Origin: Takakia lepidozioides
Lineage: Eukaryota > Streptophyta > Takakiopsida > Takakiales > Takakiaceae
Length of the DNA stretch: 60,000 nt
Assembly (NCBI GenBank): GCA_030704615.1
Contig: CM060733.1
Location: forward strand, 52,144,001-52,204,000
Reading direction: 5' to 3'
The notes under the pieces were generated by a model. The model made no database searches. It was not told the origin of the DNA and saw only the letters and a program-made list of their open reading frames with translations. A program made the translations under genes and the position numbers. Below are positions 10,126 to 20,687 of the stretch, in pieces (position 1 is the stretch's first letter; every line of letters starts with the position of its first letter).

Positions 10126-12030
10126 GTTTTTCATGAATGCAGGTACTGTAAGTTCTCGCTTTGGAGAAAGGTCATCTGTCTTTCGAGCCACCATTCTTCT
10201 TGGCATGGAGGAACCCTGGGGCTGACTCCATGTACACTGACGATATTGTGAAGGAGTGGCATCTGGAACATTTGCGTGATTGCCCTTGGTATGTGGACCT
10301 TCCGCCCGGCTCGCTCGACCCATCCGAGTTTCAATTGAAGCTGGATGCTGAATTCCGACGAAACCGGGCTCCGCTGCCTCCGTTGGGTGCAAAAGAGGCA
10401 AAAGCGTTGCGAACTCCAGGAAAGCGGCAGAGCTTGCTCAGGCAGGAATTCAGGAGAAATTGCATGAGAAGAGTAAAGGTCAAAGGAAAAGGACAAGGAA
10501 ACAGGTGACTGCAGTAAGTACCCAAAAGAAGAAAACCATCGGGGCATCGGAGGAGGCGCAGGAGGGGACCCAAGAGAGTGACTCCGACGCCGATTTTGTT
10601 CAAGGTCCTGCGACTGCTGTGTTGCTCCTACCCAGTCACCGGTCGTCCGGGTTCCCAAGTCAGTTCGGAGTGGGACTGGCTCTGCCAAGAAGTTGGCATT
10701 TGAGGGCGAGCCTACACGGCGGTATTCGGCGGTGACGTTTACGCACAGGCCAAAGCTAGAACCTCCAACCATCATCCAATGCGTCAATGAGAGCTTCCTT
10801 GACGCTCTCGCTGCCAGGGCGAAGAAGGTGGCACACAACAAGTCTCTGGCGGAGCAGAAGGGGAAAGCCAAGAAGAGGGCTGCCGGTACAGAGCCTAAAG
10901 ACACCCCTGGTTTTGAAGCCATGATGGAATTCTTCACGGCTGTGAGCACGAATTGCAAGAGCACTCGGGGGGGGGTTGAGGTGGAGAGAGCTTGCGACAT
11001 GATTCTCCTCGACATTCCAGATGGGGAGCTGCTGGAGGGCCTGGATGGTGTGCCCACCTGGAACAGGTTTTACTGAGGACTACTGGAAAGCCGGGTTTGG
11101 GCTGGCGGGGATGCTTCTGGATGACGGTGGATGTGTGGTTGTCCTTGCCACGAGAGGGAAGACCATAGAGAATGCGGTGGCAAGGTGGACACCGAAAAGT
11201 GTCACCCCGGTCCTCCTCAGAAAATGGTTCTGCATCAGTATGCAGGGGTTGCGAACAGAGGGCCAAAGTGTAAGTTATCAATCTATTGCATTCACTCATA
11301 TTGTGGTGTATGTTAAGTAGACCCTGGAATTGATCCCTTCTTTGTTGGATGTGCAGACATTGGTGTTTGAGGCATATTGCTTTGTGAAGAGAGGGTCTAC
11401 GTTCAAATTCCGCAACGACGGTCGTCTTGTTGATGCCGCTGTGGACCCTGTAACCTACGATGTCCTCTACAACTATGTGCCCCACTCTAGTATGCCGAAG
11501 GACACAAAGACAGGCAAACCGTGGCGGTACAGCCGGACCCGGAGCCCTGCTTCATCCAAACCCTCATGGAGACGTGCTCGGATGTCCAAGGGCGGATTCT
11601 GGACCTCACATGCGGCACGGGTAAGCCTTCACGTGCTCAGTTTGTCCCCTGGCCCCATTGCAATTGCATGCCGCAAGCTATTAACCGCCCGCTTTGTTCC
11701 TCAGGTGCTTCAATGTGGGCAGGGACGTTGTCCGACAGGCATGTGTTCGCCTTCGAGCCAGATACTGCCCTCCACAACTCGGAACTTGCAGCGGCTGAAC
11801 GTCTGCCGAAAGAGGAAGAGGCATCCTCGGAGGATGAGGAAAAATCCGAGAAGGAGCAGGGGGAGGAAGTTGGGATCGAGGCCGAGGAGCCCCGGTTTAC
11901 GAGTGAGTGGTGGCATTGTAAGTTGCCTCCAGATTTTGTGAGGCACCTCCCTCCGCTCTCTTATTTCATTGAAAACCCTTTCTGGTTGTGCTGGTATTGA
12001 CATTCTTCAAGTGGATTTGTTCTTACTGTA

Positions 12031-12490
12031 GGATGCCAAGTACTGCCGGAGGGACGTCTACACCGGAGTTCCTGGGCAGGAGGAACGTGCCTTTTTTTGC
12101 CAGGGGGGATTCATGCCTAGTCCAGAAAGGGAGTACATCCTTCCTACTTATGCTGCCCGGCTTGCTTCGGTGTCCATTAGGAGGTGTTCCGAACGTAGTC
12201 GTGTACAGCAGATTTTAGACGAGGCAAGCCTCAAGAAAATGAAGATGAGGGAGGAGGCAGCAGCTATTAGAGCCCGTCGGGCTCGTAGATTTGTGTTGGA
12301 TTCTGCTGAGGAAAGTGGGGGAGAAGACGCAGAAGATTCCCAGGAGGTGAGGTGGACAGTCCCCCAAGGAGAGGACGGGATTTTTGAGAGGCATAGTGGA
12401 ACTGATGCATCACAGAGCTCGGAGGATGAGGGGGATGAGGGGGATGAGGAAGAAGGTGGGGCAAGTTCCTCGGAGGGTGTAGGAGAGTAG
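12031..12490 (+). pseudogene. Terminal exon of the methyltransferase-like gene
   Basis: A good donor (GTAAGTTG, about 11920) and acceptor (CTTACTGTAG, ends about 12030) bound a short intron. The last exon reads DAKYCRRDVYTGVPGQEERA, a segment with a conserved feel, then a basic stretch. It finishes in a long acidic Glu/Asp/Ser tail and stops at 12488-12490. This exon is open throughout. An acidic tail like this is common in chromatin-associated proteins. I do not recognise the folded part. Confidence 0.55.
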
Positions 12491-12553
12491 TGCCCATTCC
12501 GGCTATGACAGTTAGAACACACTTGTATAGACGTGGCTTGCCACAAAATTTGC

Positions 12554-12559
12554 AATAAA
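12554..12559 (+). terminator. Polyadenylation signal AATAAA
   Basis: AATAAA lies 64 bases after the stop codon of the methyltransferase-like gene, on the correct strand and at a usual distance. It supports the terminal exon. Confidence 0.6.
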
Positions 12560-12599
12560 ATGTTGCATTTCAAGTCCACTGGTGCCACATTCCAACTTC

Positions 12600-15429
12600 A
12601 CATGACCCTATTTCCGTGCCTCCTAACCCTATTTCCGTGGACTCACAATGGTCTGCTCATGCTTTTTTTTTTTCCGCTCATGCTCATGCCGCTCATGAAA
12701 TAGCAGCCCCCGGAGGATGGGGCACAGCAGCACAGAAGGCTGTTATTATTGGAAGCACGGCCTTCGGAGAGGGAAGAGGAAGTCAATTCGGTACCACAAC
12801 CACCACTACCAGTTGACTCAGTTGTCTTAGAGGTTCCATAGTTAGAACATGCTGTGACACCACCCCCAATTGCTCTGGACGGAGAAAGGTTGGATATTCC
12901 CACTACAGAGCAGGTCGTGGCCGAAATTGAGAAATGTGACCTTCTCTATGAAAACTCTGGTTTGGTAAGGGAATCAGTGGTTCCGGAGGTGCAACGTTTG
13001 TCCAGGGAAAACCCTATTGTGCATGTAATACCCACACTTGTGACGGAGGTACCACACTGCAGCACCTATGGAGGATGAGGTGGTTCAGGAAGAGGATCTG
13101 GTGGGGCAATGGCCTGAATGGTTGGTGAGGCATCACACTGTGGACGATCAGGGAGAATAGCAGCAAGTTCACCATGATGACCCCCAGCAGGCCATGCTTA
13201 TGAGTTCCATAAGCAGGACACTTAATTTGTTGGGCACTTATGTGAAATCCCATGTTCCATCTACCCAATTGGCAGCTTTGAGGGAGGAACTCAGGAAGGA
13301 GTTCGAGGCTCGAATTGCCACTGAGTGTGCTAACAAGGTAGATGAGGAGGTCAATCTTAAGTTACAACAAGAGTTGGAGGACACAAAGGCTGCCTTGCAG
13401 TTGGCCAAGGGACATTTGATTGAAGCAGGTCTCGAGCAAGACCAATTGCATGAAGCACATAAACAACAGTTATACCAATTGCAGGTGAATCATGAGGGCA
13501 AGTTGCAAGAAGTGAACTTACTACATACAGAGTTGGAGGCAGTACATCAGAGGATGACCATACAATGTGCTACACTCACAACTACTCTAGAGCAAACTGC
13601 ATTAGAAGTTAACAGACAAGGGGAGAGATGTATGAAGGCAGAAGCTGATATAGTAGAGCAAGCAAAACTCATTGTTGATATGAAGGATACAATCTGTCGC
13701 AATGAGAATACTTTCAAACAATACAGACAGGTTGAGGCTGACCAGGAGAGGTACATCCTGGAGTTGCAACAAACAGTCATGGTCAATAGAAATGAACTCT
13801 CTGTGGCTAACAAGGCTTGGAAAGAAGCCAATAATCTGGTTGCTGCCTATGCGGGCCTGGTTGAACCTCATGCAAAGCGCATGGAGGCTTTACAACAACA
13901 GTTAGATGTGTACAGACTCACGGAGGAGCAGCCTCTCAGGGGTGCCACACAGGACTTGGTGGATAACCACCTTATGCAGGTTTGGTTAGCACAAGGGCCG
14001 GTAGAAGGCAAAGCACCACGGAAGCTCACCCAAGGCGAGATGAATGAGCTCAGAATGCAGGTGCAGAACATTGCCACAACTACTATAGACAATGTCTATA
14101 GTAGAATAGCGGAGCTACAGGAGGATGTGAAAGGCCTGCAGACTCAAGTGGATGACCTGAGTTCAAATATTGACAAGAGAGTCTTTGTTCCTGAGGAGCA
14201 GCTGATGGCTACTTATTTACATGTCAGGACTTTAATTTTTCAGTTTTCTTCGCAGGGGGTGCAGGAGATGCCAGTGGTAGACGGGCTAGTGGTACCAATA
14301 CCACAGCAGGTGGCTGTGCAGGTAGCTGACCCTGTTGCTACTACAGCCACACCACAGCCTGAGGTATGGGGGGATGCTGCTTTTAACCCACCTAGGACTC
14401 CTGCTGCACGGGAGTACAGTCGGGCTATGATTATGCCCTTCAAACCAAATTCCCATTGTGCTGGATTTGGCTTGGAAAGAATTTAGTCCTCCGCAGTCGT
14501 TGGCACATTACTACCGGATCATGCGCATTTGGTTGCCGGTGGCAACTCGGACTAAGGTTCTTCCGAACAATTGACTCATTGAGGATTATCACTTTGCGAG
14601 GTATTGGTCTGAGGCAGGTACCATGCTGAAGGAATTAATTGCCTTCCAGGTTGTACATGGATACATTTATACCAAGACCAAGGAGGTATCTAGTATTGTC
14701 ATGGGCTGTGGATTATACTATGCTGCTTGTTTTCTGGCACGTTATCACATTGAGCAGTAGAGGATGCAATCACGATTTCTGAGTTATTCCAGTGGGGATC
14801 ATTGGGTCTTACCTTCAGTGCCACCTCATATCTACCTATATGATGCAAAAGTTATGATGCAGAAGGATTCCCAACTTCGTTCATGGTTTAATTCGGTTTG
14901 GAACAATTTGACAACACATAAATTCGGCCTTGAGGATATTTTCTTTAAGGGACATGAAGCCTGGAAATACTTACACTGTTCCAAAGTCATTGGCACACCT
15001 CTCACCTATACGAATAAGGAGTTCAGGGTGTTCACTAATTTTGCTTGCAAGCGCTTACATCAAGTTATACAGTTTAAACTTCCAGACATGGTGGGACCAC
15101 ATTGTATGCCACACAGGATTCCACTTAAAGTTTGGCCGTTAAAACACCTAAGGGGGGACGAGGATTTGGATACTACTGTTTCTTCAGAGGACTCTTTTGA
15201 CATGGCAGAGGACTATGCACTTCAAATGGCAGAGAAGAAACGACGGGGATCTCCTATGCCTGAGAAATTACCTCGTTATCAACCAAAAGAGGGTCAGACA
15301 TTTCCAGGTAGTGCTCAATCATCTCCATCTGCCAGTGACAGGACTCGGGCTCGCACACGGAGTCCTTCACGAGACTCTCACCGACAGAAGGGTGCTCGCT
15401 CACAAAGGTTTGCTGATCCCAAACAGTAA
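12600..15429 (+). pseudogene. LTR-retroelement ORF with long coiled coil (gag-like or accessory), interrupted
   Basis: Pieces run in order. First, 12854-13078 (begins TPPPIALDGERLDIP after an acidic start). Second, 13194-14486, with a long Gln/Leu/Glu coiled coil from about 13255 to 13920 and a second near 14030-14200. Third, after a frame change near 14440, a globular part (LAWKEFSPPQSLAHYYRIM ... ARYWSEAGTML ... FKGHEAWKYL). Fourth, an Arg/Ser-rich tail ending at 15429. In-frame stops lie near 14571 and 14758. A polypurine tract (15453-15464) and an LTR-like TGTCAGAGGG at 15468 follow directly. I recognise no protease, RT or integrase in it, so it may be a TR-GAG-like non-autonomous element or an extra 3' ORF. 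Confidence 0.4.
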
Positions 15430-15452
15430 ACCGTGAGGACACGGTTTTTTGA

Positions 15453-15580
15453 AAGATGGAGGGGTAATGTCAGAGGGCTGCTTGGGACTTAGACGCTTTT
15501 ACGGGTTCTGTGGGGTACCCTTAATTTTTGCGCAGACTGAGACCAACATGAGCCTTAGGGGTGGCAGCAGCAGGCTTTAG
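15453..15580 (+). repeat. Polypurine tract and start of a probable 3' LTR
   Basis: AAAGATGGAGGGG is followed by TAA and TGTCAGAGGGCTGC. A purine tract immediately before a TG is the standard 3' boundary of an LTR retroelement interior. The LTR is soon replaced by a short tandem array and a different element, so it is truncated. I found no matching 5' LTR in the window. Confidence 0.4.
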
Positions 15581-15584
15581 GGGG

Positions 15585-15740
15585 GCTACACAGCCCGACA
15601 CAGCTTCACACAGCCCGACATAGCTCCACACAGCCCGACACAGCTCCACACAGCCCGACACAGCTCCACACAGCCCGACACAGCTTCACACAGCCAGTCA
15701 CAGTCAGACACAGCTTCACACAGCCAGTCACAGCCCGAAA
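15585..15740. repeat. Tandem array of about 19-20 bp (CACAGCCCGACACAGCTCCA)
   Basis: About eight imperfect copies with variants ending CTTCA, CTCCA and CAGTCA. The array abuts the point where a Ty3/gypsy reverse transcriptase resumes on the plus strand, so it lies on a rearrangement junction. Confidence 0.9.
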
Positions 15741-16616
15741 GCTAAGAAATGTGACCTGTGCATGACGAAGCTTCATTTTCTTGGCCACCTTCTCTTAGCC
15801 CAACGCATTAGCCCTAACCCTGCCAAAATTCAGGCTGTCTGGGACTATCCTACACCACGTGACAAAAATTGTGTATGTGTTTTTCTTGGGTTAGCCTCTT
15901 ACTATCGTCGTTTCATTAAACACTTTGCTCACATTGCCACTGCGCTTAATCAGTTGTTATGCAAAGACGTTCGCTTTCTTTGGGGCAAATCCCAAATCAC
16001 TGCTTTTGAGAAACTCAAAATTGCCCTCACCAGTGCACCCATTCTGGTCTTTCCTGATTTTTCCCTACCATTTATTCTTCAGACTGATGCCTCTGACCTG
16101 GCTGTTTCAGCTATCATATGCCAAAAGAGACATGGCAGGGAACATGTGGTGGCCTATGCTTCCAGGCGGCTTGACAAACATGAAAAGAACTATAGTATCA
16201 CTGATAAAGAGGGACTTGCAGTCATTTTTGGGGTTAAACATTTTCGGCAATATCTCCATGGTTGCCCCTTTGTTATTCAGACTGATCATCTTCCATTGAA
16301 GGCTCTCAAAACCCCACGAGCACTCTCGGGACGCTTGGCTCGGTGGTCACTTACTCTTCAAATGTTTGAATATGACATTGAGTATAAGAAGGGCAAAGCC
16401 AACAGCAATGCTGATGCTCTCACACGCATGGAGACTAAGTCCTCTGACCCTTATGTTACTTTAGATGACCTTGCCCACTGCTTACCATCTGCTGCTTCAC
16501 CCTTGCCTTCTTCCTCTCCTGACCAGTCCGATTTACTTGCCTTGTTTGCCACTGTTCCTCTTCTTCCACCTGATCTCATGTCTGAATGGGATTTGCTCTC
16601 TTTTTCTGCTGGTTGA
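15738..16616 (+). pseudogene. Ty3/gypsy pol fragment: end of RT plus RNase H
   Basis: In frame from KAKKCDLC through FLGHLL, the end of the RT palm and connection, it continues into the SPNPAKIQAVWDYPTP linker. RNase H follows, with ILQTDASDLAV, ITDKEGLAVIF, VIQTDHLPLKAL and NADALTRM providing the acidic catalytic residues. The frame stops at 16614-16616 and no integrase follows. The missing front half of this RT lies on the opposite strand at 17475-19109, ending at exactly the residue where this piece begins. The two are one element broken by an inversion. Confidence 0.85.
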
Positions 16617-17474
16617 AGTTGGTTTAGAGTGTTGTACTGTCACTGCGGTCATTTTTTAGGTATGATATCACTCTCCCTTCTATGATTGAACTGTCTTTTT
16701 TCTTCTTCTAATTCTGGTTTTGGCACTGAATCCTCTCCATAGGGAAATCTGCTTCTGTGCTTCATTGTCCTTGGTTGCATCTTCATGAAGTCACCCTTGT
16801 CATTCACACTAAGGCGGACACTCCGATAGGCTCACACTAACCCAAGGGCTGGCTATGGCAGCTGCAACCATGGAGGACCAACTTGTCGAGCGGCTTTTAC
16901 TCACCCATCCTTCGCTATCCGAGGTGGAAACTCCAAGATAGAAGAGTTGGATATCTCTAAGCACTTAGCCCGCTCAGAACAATCAGTCATGACCTGCAGC
17001 TAGTGAATCATGGTTGTGCTTCCTATTTGTATTCCTTCCTGCCTTCATGTTATCAATTTACCTTACCGTGTATACTGAAGCATCAGTTTGCTTCAGTATC
17101 TACTAAGTTCCAGTTAATCATGCATTCATTCCACAGCTTCTCTCGTGTCTCTCTACACAGTATGTTTGTATCGATTCAGAATCGGATTAAGATTAATCAT
17201 GTATCATGCCTATGCCATGGTGTCTCTATTCTATCCTACTGTATAATTCTACAGCTTGCATGAACTAAGCCTCATTCAAGTCATCATCTCCTCTTCACTG
17301 TTTTCCGCTCTCCGTTACGTTTCTTCCTCTCTTCCACAAGTCGCCCTCCTCCAGAAGTGATCCCCTTCCCGTTGCCGCTCTCCTAATCTACCCGCAAGCT
17401 GTTCTAACCACCTAACTAACTAACCGTCACCCCTGAAGTAACACGTTCCCTCTGCAGATGTTGTTCCCTCACAG
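16617..17474. other. Non-coding segment inside the inverted gypsy remnant
   Basis: No coding frame with recognisable motifs. Where integrase should follow RNase H there is only pyrimidine-rich, unrecognised sequence. The segment ends at the presumed inversion breakpoint near 17508. Confidence 0.5.
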
Positions 17475-19109
17475 TCATTCCCTGTCAATGATAACTGTTC
17501 CCCATGTGAGACCTACTCCTCTAAGCCTGCACAAAACGCGCTCCAGATCCAGCATGTGAGAATCAAAGTCAGCGGAGTAAACGTTGTTATCATCAACATA
17601 TACCAATGCACATTCCCAGCGCAAGTTCCCTAGAACAACATCCATGAGACGTTGAAAGGTGGCAGTGACATTACATAATCCAAAAGGCATGGTTTCAAAC
17701 TGAAAGAGGCCCATCTTACAGGTGAACGCAGTTTTCTCCTTGGCTGACTCTGTGAGTGGAACCTGCCAAAAAGCCGCAGCAAGATCCAAGGAAGAGAAGA
17801 GAGTGGCACCATTAAGTTGATCCAAAGTATCATTAATACGAGGTAAAGGATATACATCTTTTTTTGTGAGGGCATTGAGACATCGGAAGTCAACACAGAA
17901 ACGGGTGGTACCATCTTTTTTGGCAACCAACACGATGGGGTTGGCCCAGGGGGAAATAGACGGTTTAATAACTCATGCATCCAACATCTTGGTCAGTTCG
18001 ATTTGCATAATTTTGCGCTCCTTGACACTCTCTCTATAAGCATACTGTTTGACAGGGCTACCTTCAGTGATAATGTCATGATGAAGAACCTCGGTACGTC
18101 CCAAATCATGAGAACTAGCACTGAAAACATCAAGATTGTCACGAATAATACGATATAAACGAGACCTCTCATTGTCAGTGAGACCAGAGCCAATTTTGAT
18201 ATCAATCAGGACTTGATCCAGATGAGCAGATTGCACAGGAGTGAGGGGACTGACCAGGGGTGCAGTGACAGATTGTGCTACGAGATGCAATTGATCTACA
18301 GGATTATCAGACAGACCAATGTCAGCAAAACTTAAAGCATGTTGCACCTCTCCTAAATCTGTCAATGGGGTGGCAGTGAGTCGAGCAAGGACCTGACCCT
18401 TGCGGATGGTGATAGGTATGTGTTCTGGGTTGGCAACAAGAAGTCTGAGCTCCCCTCGAAAGCCCCGATCCAGCACCCCAGATGCAATCAAACAATGTTT
18501 AGAAAGCATCAAACGTTTCCACCCTTCGACTTCAAGATAATGACCTTGTGGACAAAGAAAGGTGAGGCCAAGAGAAACTATCTTTTGGGAGGAGGCAGGG
18601 ATAACAAAGTCAGCAGGAGTGCAAAGAAGAGTGGTGTTACCTGGGATTGGAATGGGAGGGCCACTCTTCTTACCAGGCAAAGGTGGCTGCCATTGATACA
18701 AGGTGAAAGGAGCCGTATTGGCAAAGTTAAAGTAGCACGCCCAGTTGTATTGCTCACCCACCTGCCGCTTTGTTTCAGCAACAAGGGTTCGCATGTGGGA
18801 GAGATGTGCAGTGGCACAACCAGCAGGCAAGGAGACAGAGTTAAGCTGTACCTTGTGGGGGGAGGAGCTGCTACTGGCAAGCCACATGACGTTTTCAACC
18901 ACATCAATTTTTGCCCTTGCAGCACACATCCAATCCAAGCCTAACAACAACTGTTCACCAATGGTGACGATACAAGTCAGTGTGACTGACTTGCAACTGA
19001 CCTTGATGGGGATGGTTACCAAACCTAGGGGTTCATAACGTGTGCCATCTGCAATGGTCACCTGCAGACCCTTGGTTGGAGTGAGCTTGAGACCAAGTAG
19101 TCGAACCAC
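17475..19109 (-). pseudogene. Ty3/gypsy pol fragment: protease end plus front of RT
   Basis: Read from 19109 down. Tail of a retropepsin-like domain (ATVVRLLG...EQLLLGLDWM), a spacer, then RT with VAKKDGTTRFCVDFRCLNAL, FSSLDLAAAFWQ, MPFGLCNVTATFQ and the catalytic YVDD (YVDDNNVYS). The frame is unbroken apart from one TGA at 17973-17975. It ends abruptly after RLRGVGLT near 17508, where unrelated sequence begins; the next expected residues (LKAKKC) start at 15738 on the plus strand. At the 5' side it is also cut, losing the Asp-Ser/Thr-Gly of the protease at about 19115. Confidence 0.85.
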
Positions 19110-19151
19110 GGTAGCTTAGCGGGACTTAGTGGGGGTGGCATAAGACTCACC

Positions 19152-19742
19152 ATGGGGCGGAGACCTTGTGGTGGGAGTCATGGGGAACGTGGAACCACCC
19201 CCACCGCAACCGGGTGTGCGGGGCTCCACCTAGTGAGCGCCTCCGCCTCCTTGAGTGCCTTGGGCACTCAAGGGTGCCTCAGCCCCCGCATCTATTGTTG
19301 CCACCACCCCCACCACAAGGGCAGCCCCTCTCGTGTCCCGACCCCCTGCCCTCAAGGCAAAGGGCCGCGACAGTCAGTACTACAAATCCAAGTTCAATAT
19401 TCGTTACACGTTGCACCCTTCTCACTCCCCAACATCAAAAAACTCGACAAGAGCATTATCCAACTCACCAAACGTGTCTGTGGCCTACCGGTCAGTACCC
19501 CCAACGCCCTCACCCAACTTCCAACTGACAGCTACAGTATAGGTTCTAGTCCACTAATTATTTCATGCGCCCGCACCTTAGGCTCGCAATTAATCGAAGC
19601 CCTCAATGACCCCGGACGTCTCGGTTCAATCTACTAAGGGCTTCTCAAGTTCCTTGCCCTTAAATACAACGGGTTGTACTCCTTATCGGCTCTACACCCA
19701 CAAGCATGCCTCCACTCCCCTACAACCTGCACTCTTCTCATT
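19152..19742 (+). pseudogene. LINE fragment: region following the reverse transcriptase
   Basis: One frame reads RYTLHVAP... after a shift, then SLPNIKKLDKSIIQLTK and ALNDPGRLGSIY, continuing past a stop at 19635 into GLLKFLALKYNGLYSLSAL. The KLDK..I..LTK and LNDPGRLG words fit the thumb and connector of plant and algal non-LTR retrotransposons. It is cut at about 19742, where a recombinase-like sequence starts. Confidence 0.5.
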
Positions 19743-20687
19743 CTACGACAAATGAAAATCAGCATACAAACCGACCTACCAGACTATCCTATGCCCAAAT
19801 ATTCTACTGGTTCAAGGCCTACCCACTACCGCCCTGCCCCCTGGACTAAGTTTGCCAAAGGTTTCAAGGCAATTGATCCTGATGCTATGAATAAGATCAT
19901 GAATGGTGGTGATCAAAATTCCAGCCGCCAGGACAAGTGGGCAAAGACACACTTCGCCATATGGCAGAAATTCCGTGGAATTCCATAAACACCAATTGAA
20001 GAAATATTTGAAGCTGATTGCAAAACTTTTGTCGATCATTTCTCTGAATTTTTCTTAATGGTCTTGAAAACAGATAGGAAGCCCTATCCAGCAGAAACTC
20101 TTGGATCACTTTTCCAAGGTTTGGGAAGATGCATTAGAGCACGTTGTGAGAAGAATCAAGTGGAGTCTAATGTAGCTCAAGTGCCGTTCTGCATCTACAC
20201 TGATCCACACTTTTCTAAGGCAAAATTGGCCTGTGAAAGTGCTATGCGAAAAAATGTTGAGGTATTGGCCTTCAGAGGAACTCATCGCCTGCTCTCACTT
20301 ATGGAGATGAGGCTGCGATGCTTGCTCATCAAGATTTCAGTAGAGTGACACCTAGAGGCTGTTCCTTGATAATTGCCTACTTCTGCACCAGAAATTTCTT
20401 TGTTCGCGGCAGTTCTGAACTCTACCATTTGCGGGAGTGCGACTTCACGTTTGGCAGGGATGAGTTCGGCCATTATGTCCTATAAGTAATATGTTTCCTT
20501 ATGTTCTTGTTTGTTTAAGTTTATATGCTAAAGATATTATGAGTATAATATTGCATGTTGAATGCTTCTGTGCAGGTTTTAAGAAAGAGCTAGAACAAAA
20601 AACTGGAAAGTGACAATAACCAAGTGTCAACCTGAGAAGTTACGACGCCCAGTGAAGTGTTGCACTACAGATGTTTATGATACATTC
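19743..20687 (+). pseudogene. Crypton-like tyrosine recombinase remnant (DUF3504 type)
   Basis: A polar start (about 19753) is followed by KWAKTHFAIWQKFRGIP, a TAA stop, then TPIEEIFEADCKTFVDHF. Next comes KPYPAETLGSLFQGLGRCIR, like the YPPNTLYQLVCGLQRYLR core-binding motif of KCTD1/QRICH1/ZMYM2 and Cryptons. After a frame change, DEAAMLAHQDF, then LIIAYFCTRNFFVRGSSELY with the recombinase arginine, and CDFTFGRDEFGHYV. An intron-like gap (20490-20577, ending TTCTGTGCAG) leads to ARTKNWKVTITKC. The sequence switches to LINE at about 20688, so the last catalytic residues are lost. Confidence 0.55.

Larger units (their letters stand above)
7131..12490 (+). pseudogene. ParB/sulfiredoxin-like domain plus beta-class N6/N4-type DNA methyltransferase, frameshifted
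   Basis: Spliced gene recognisable through many small frame changes. Order: a basic Lys/Arg-rich start (7131-7320); an acidic linker (7592-7779); a segment at 7845-8240 with GVPIGKPRN and then SVWDDNHRSWHGW, like the DGxHR motif of ParB/Srx folds; helical segments at 8641-9465; a Lys/Glu-rich segment (10137-10600); then a methyltransferase-like part. There ACDMILLDIPDGE (about 11000) sits where beta-class enzymes have their DPPY motif IV, followed by AGMLLDDGGCVVVLATRG. At 11570-11615 and 11705 onward comes motif I, RILDLTCGTG / GASMWAG...HVFAFEPD. Motif IV before motif I is the permuted beta-class order. The copy is dead by frameshift, and DIPD is a poor match to DPPY. The family call is inferred from motifs only. 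Confidence 0.5.

Noticed and set aside
7131-12490. A METTL-type RNA or DNA adenine methylase, or a plant DNMT/CMT/DRM gene
   Set aside because: No DPPW before a METTL-type context and no cytosine-methylase PC or ENV motifs; motif order fits the beta class better.
16617-17474. An integrase domain after the gypsy RNase H
   Set aside because: No HHCC zinc motif or DDE pattern in any frame.
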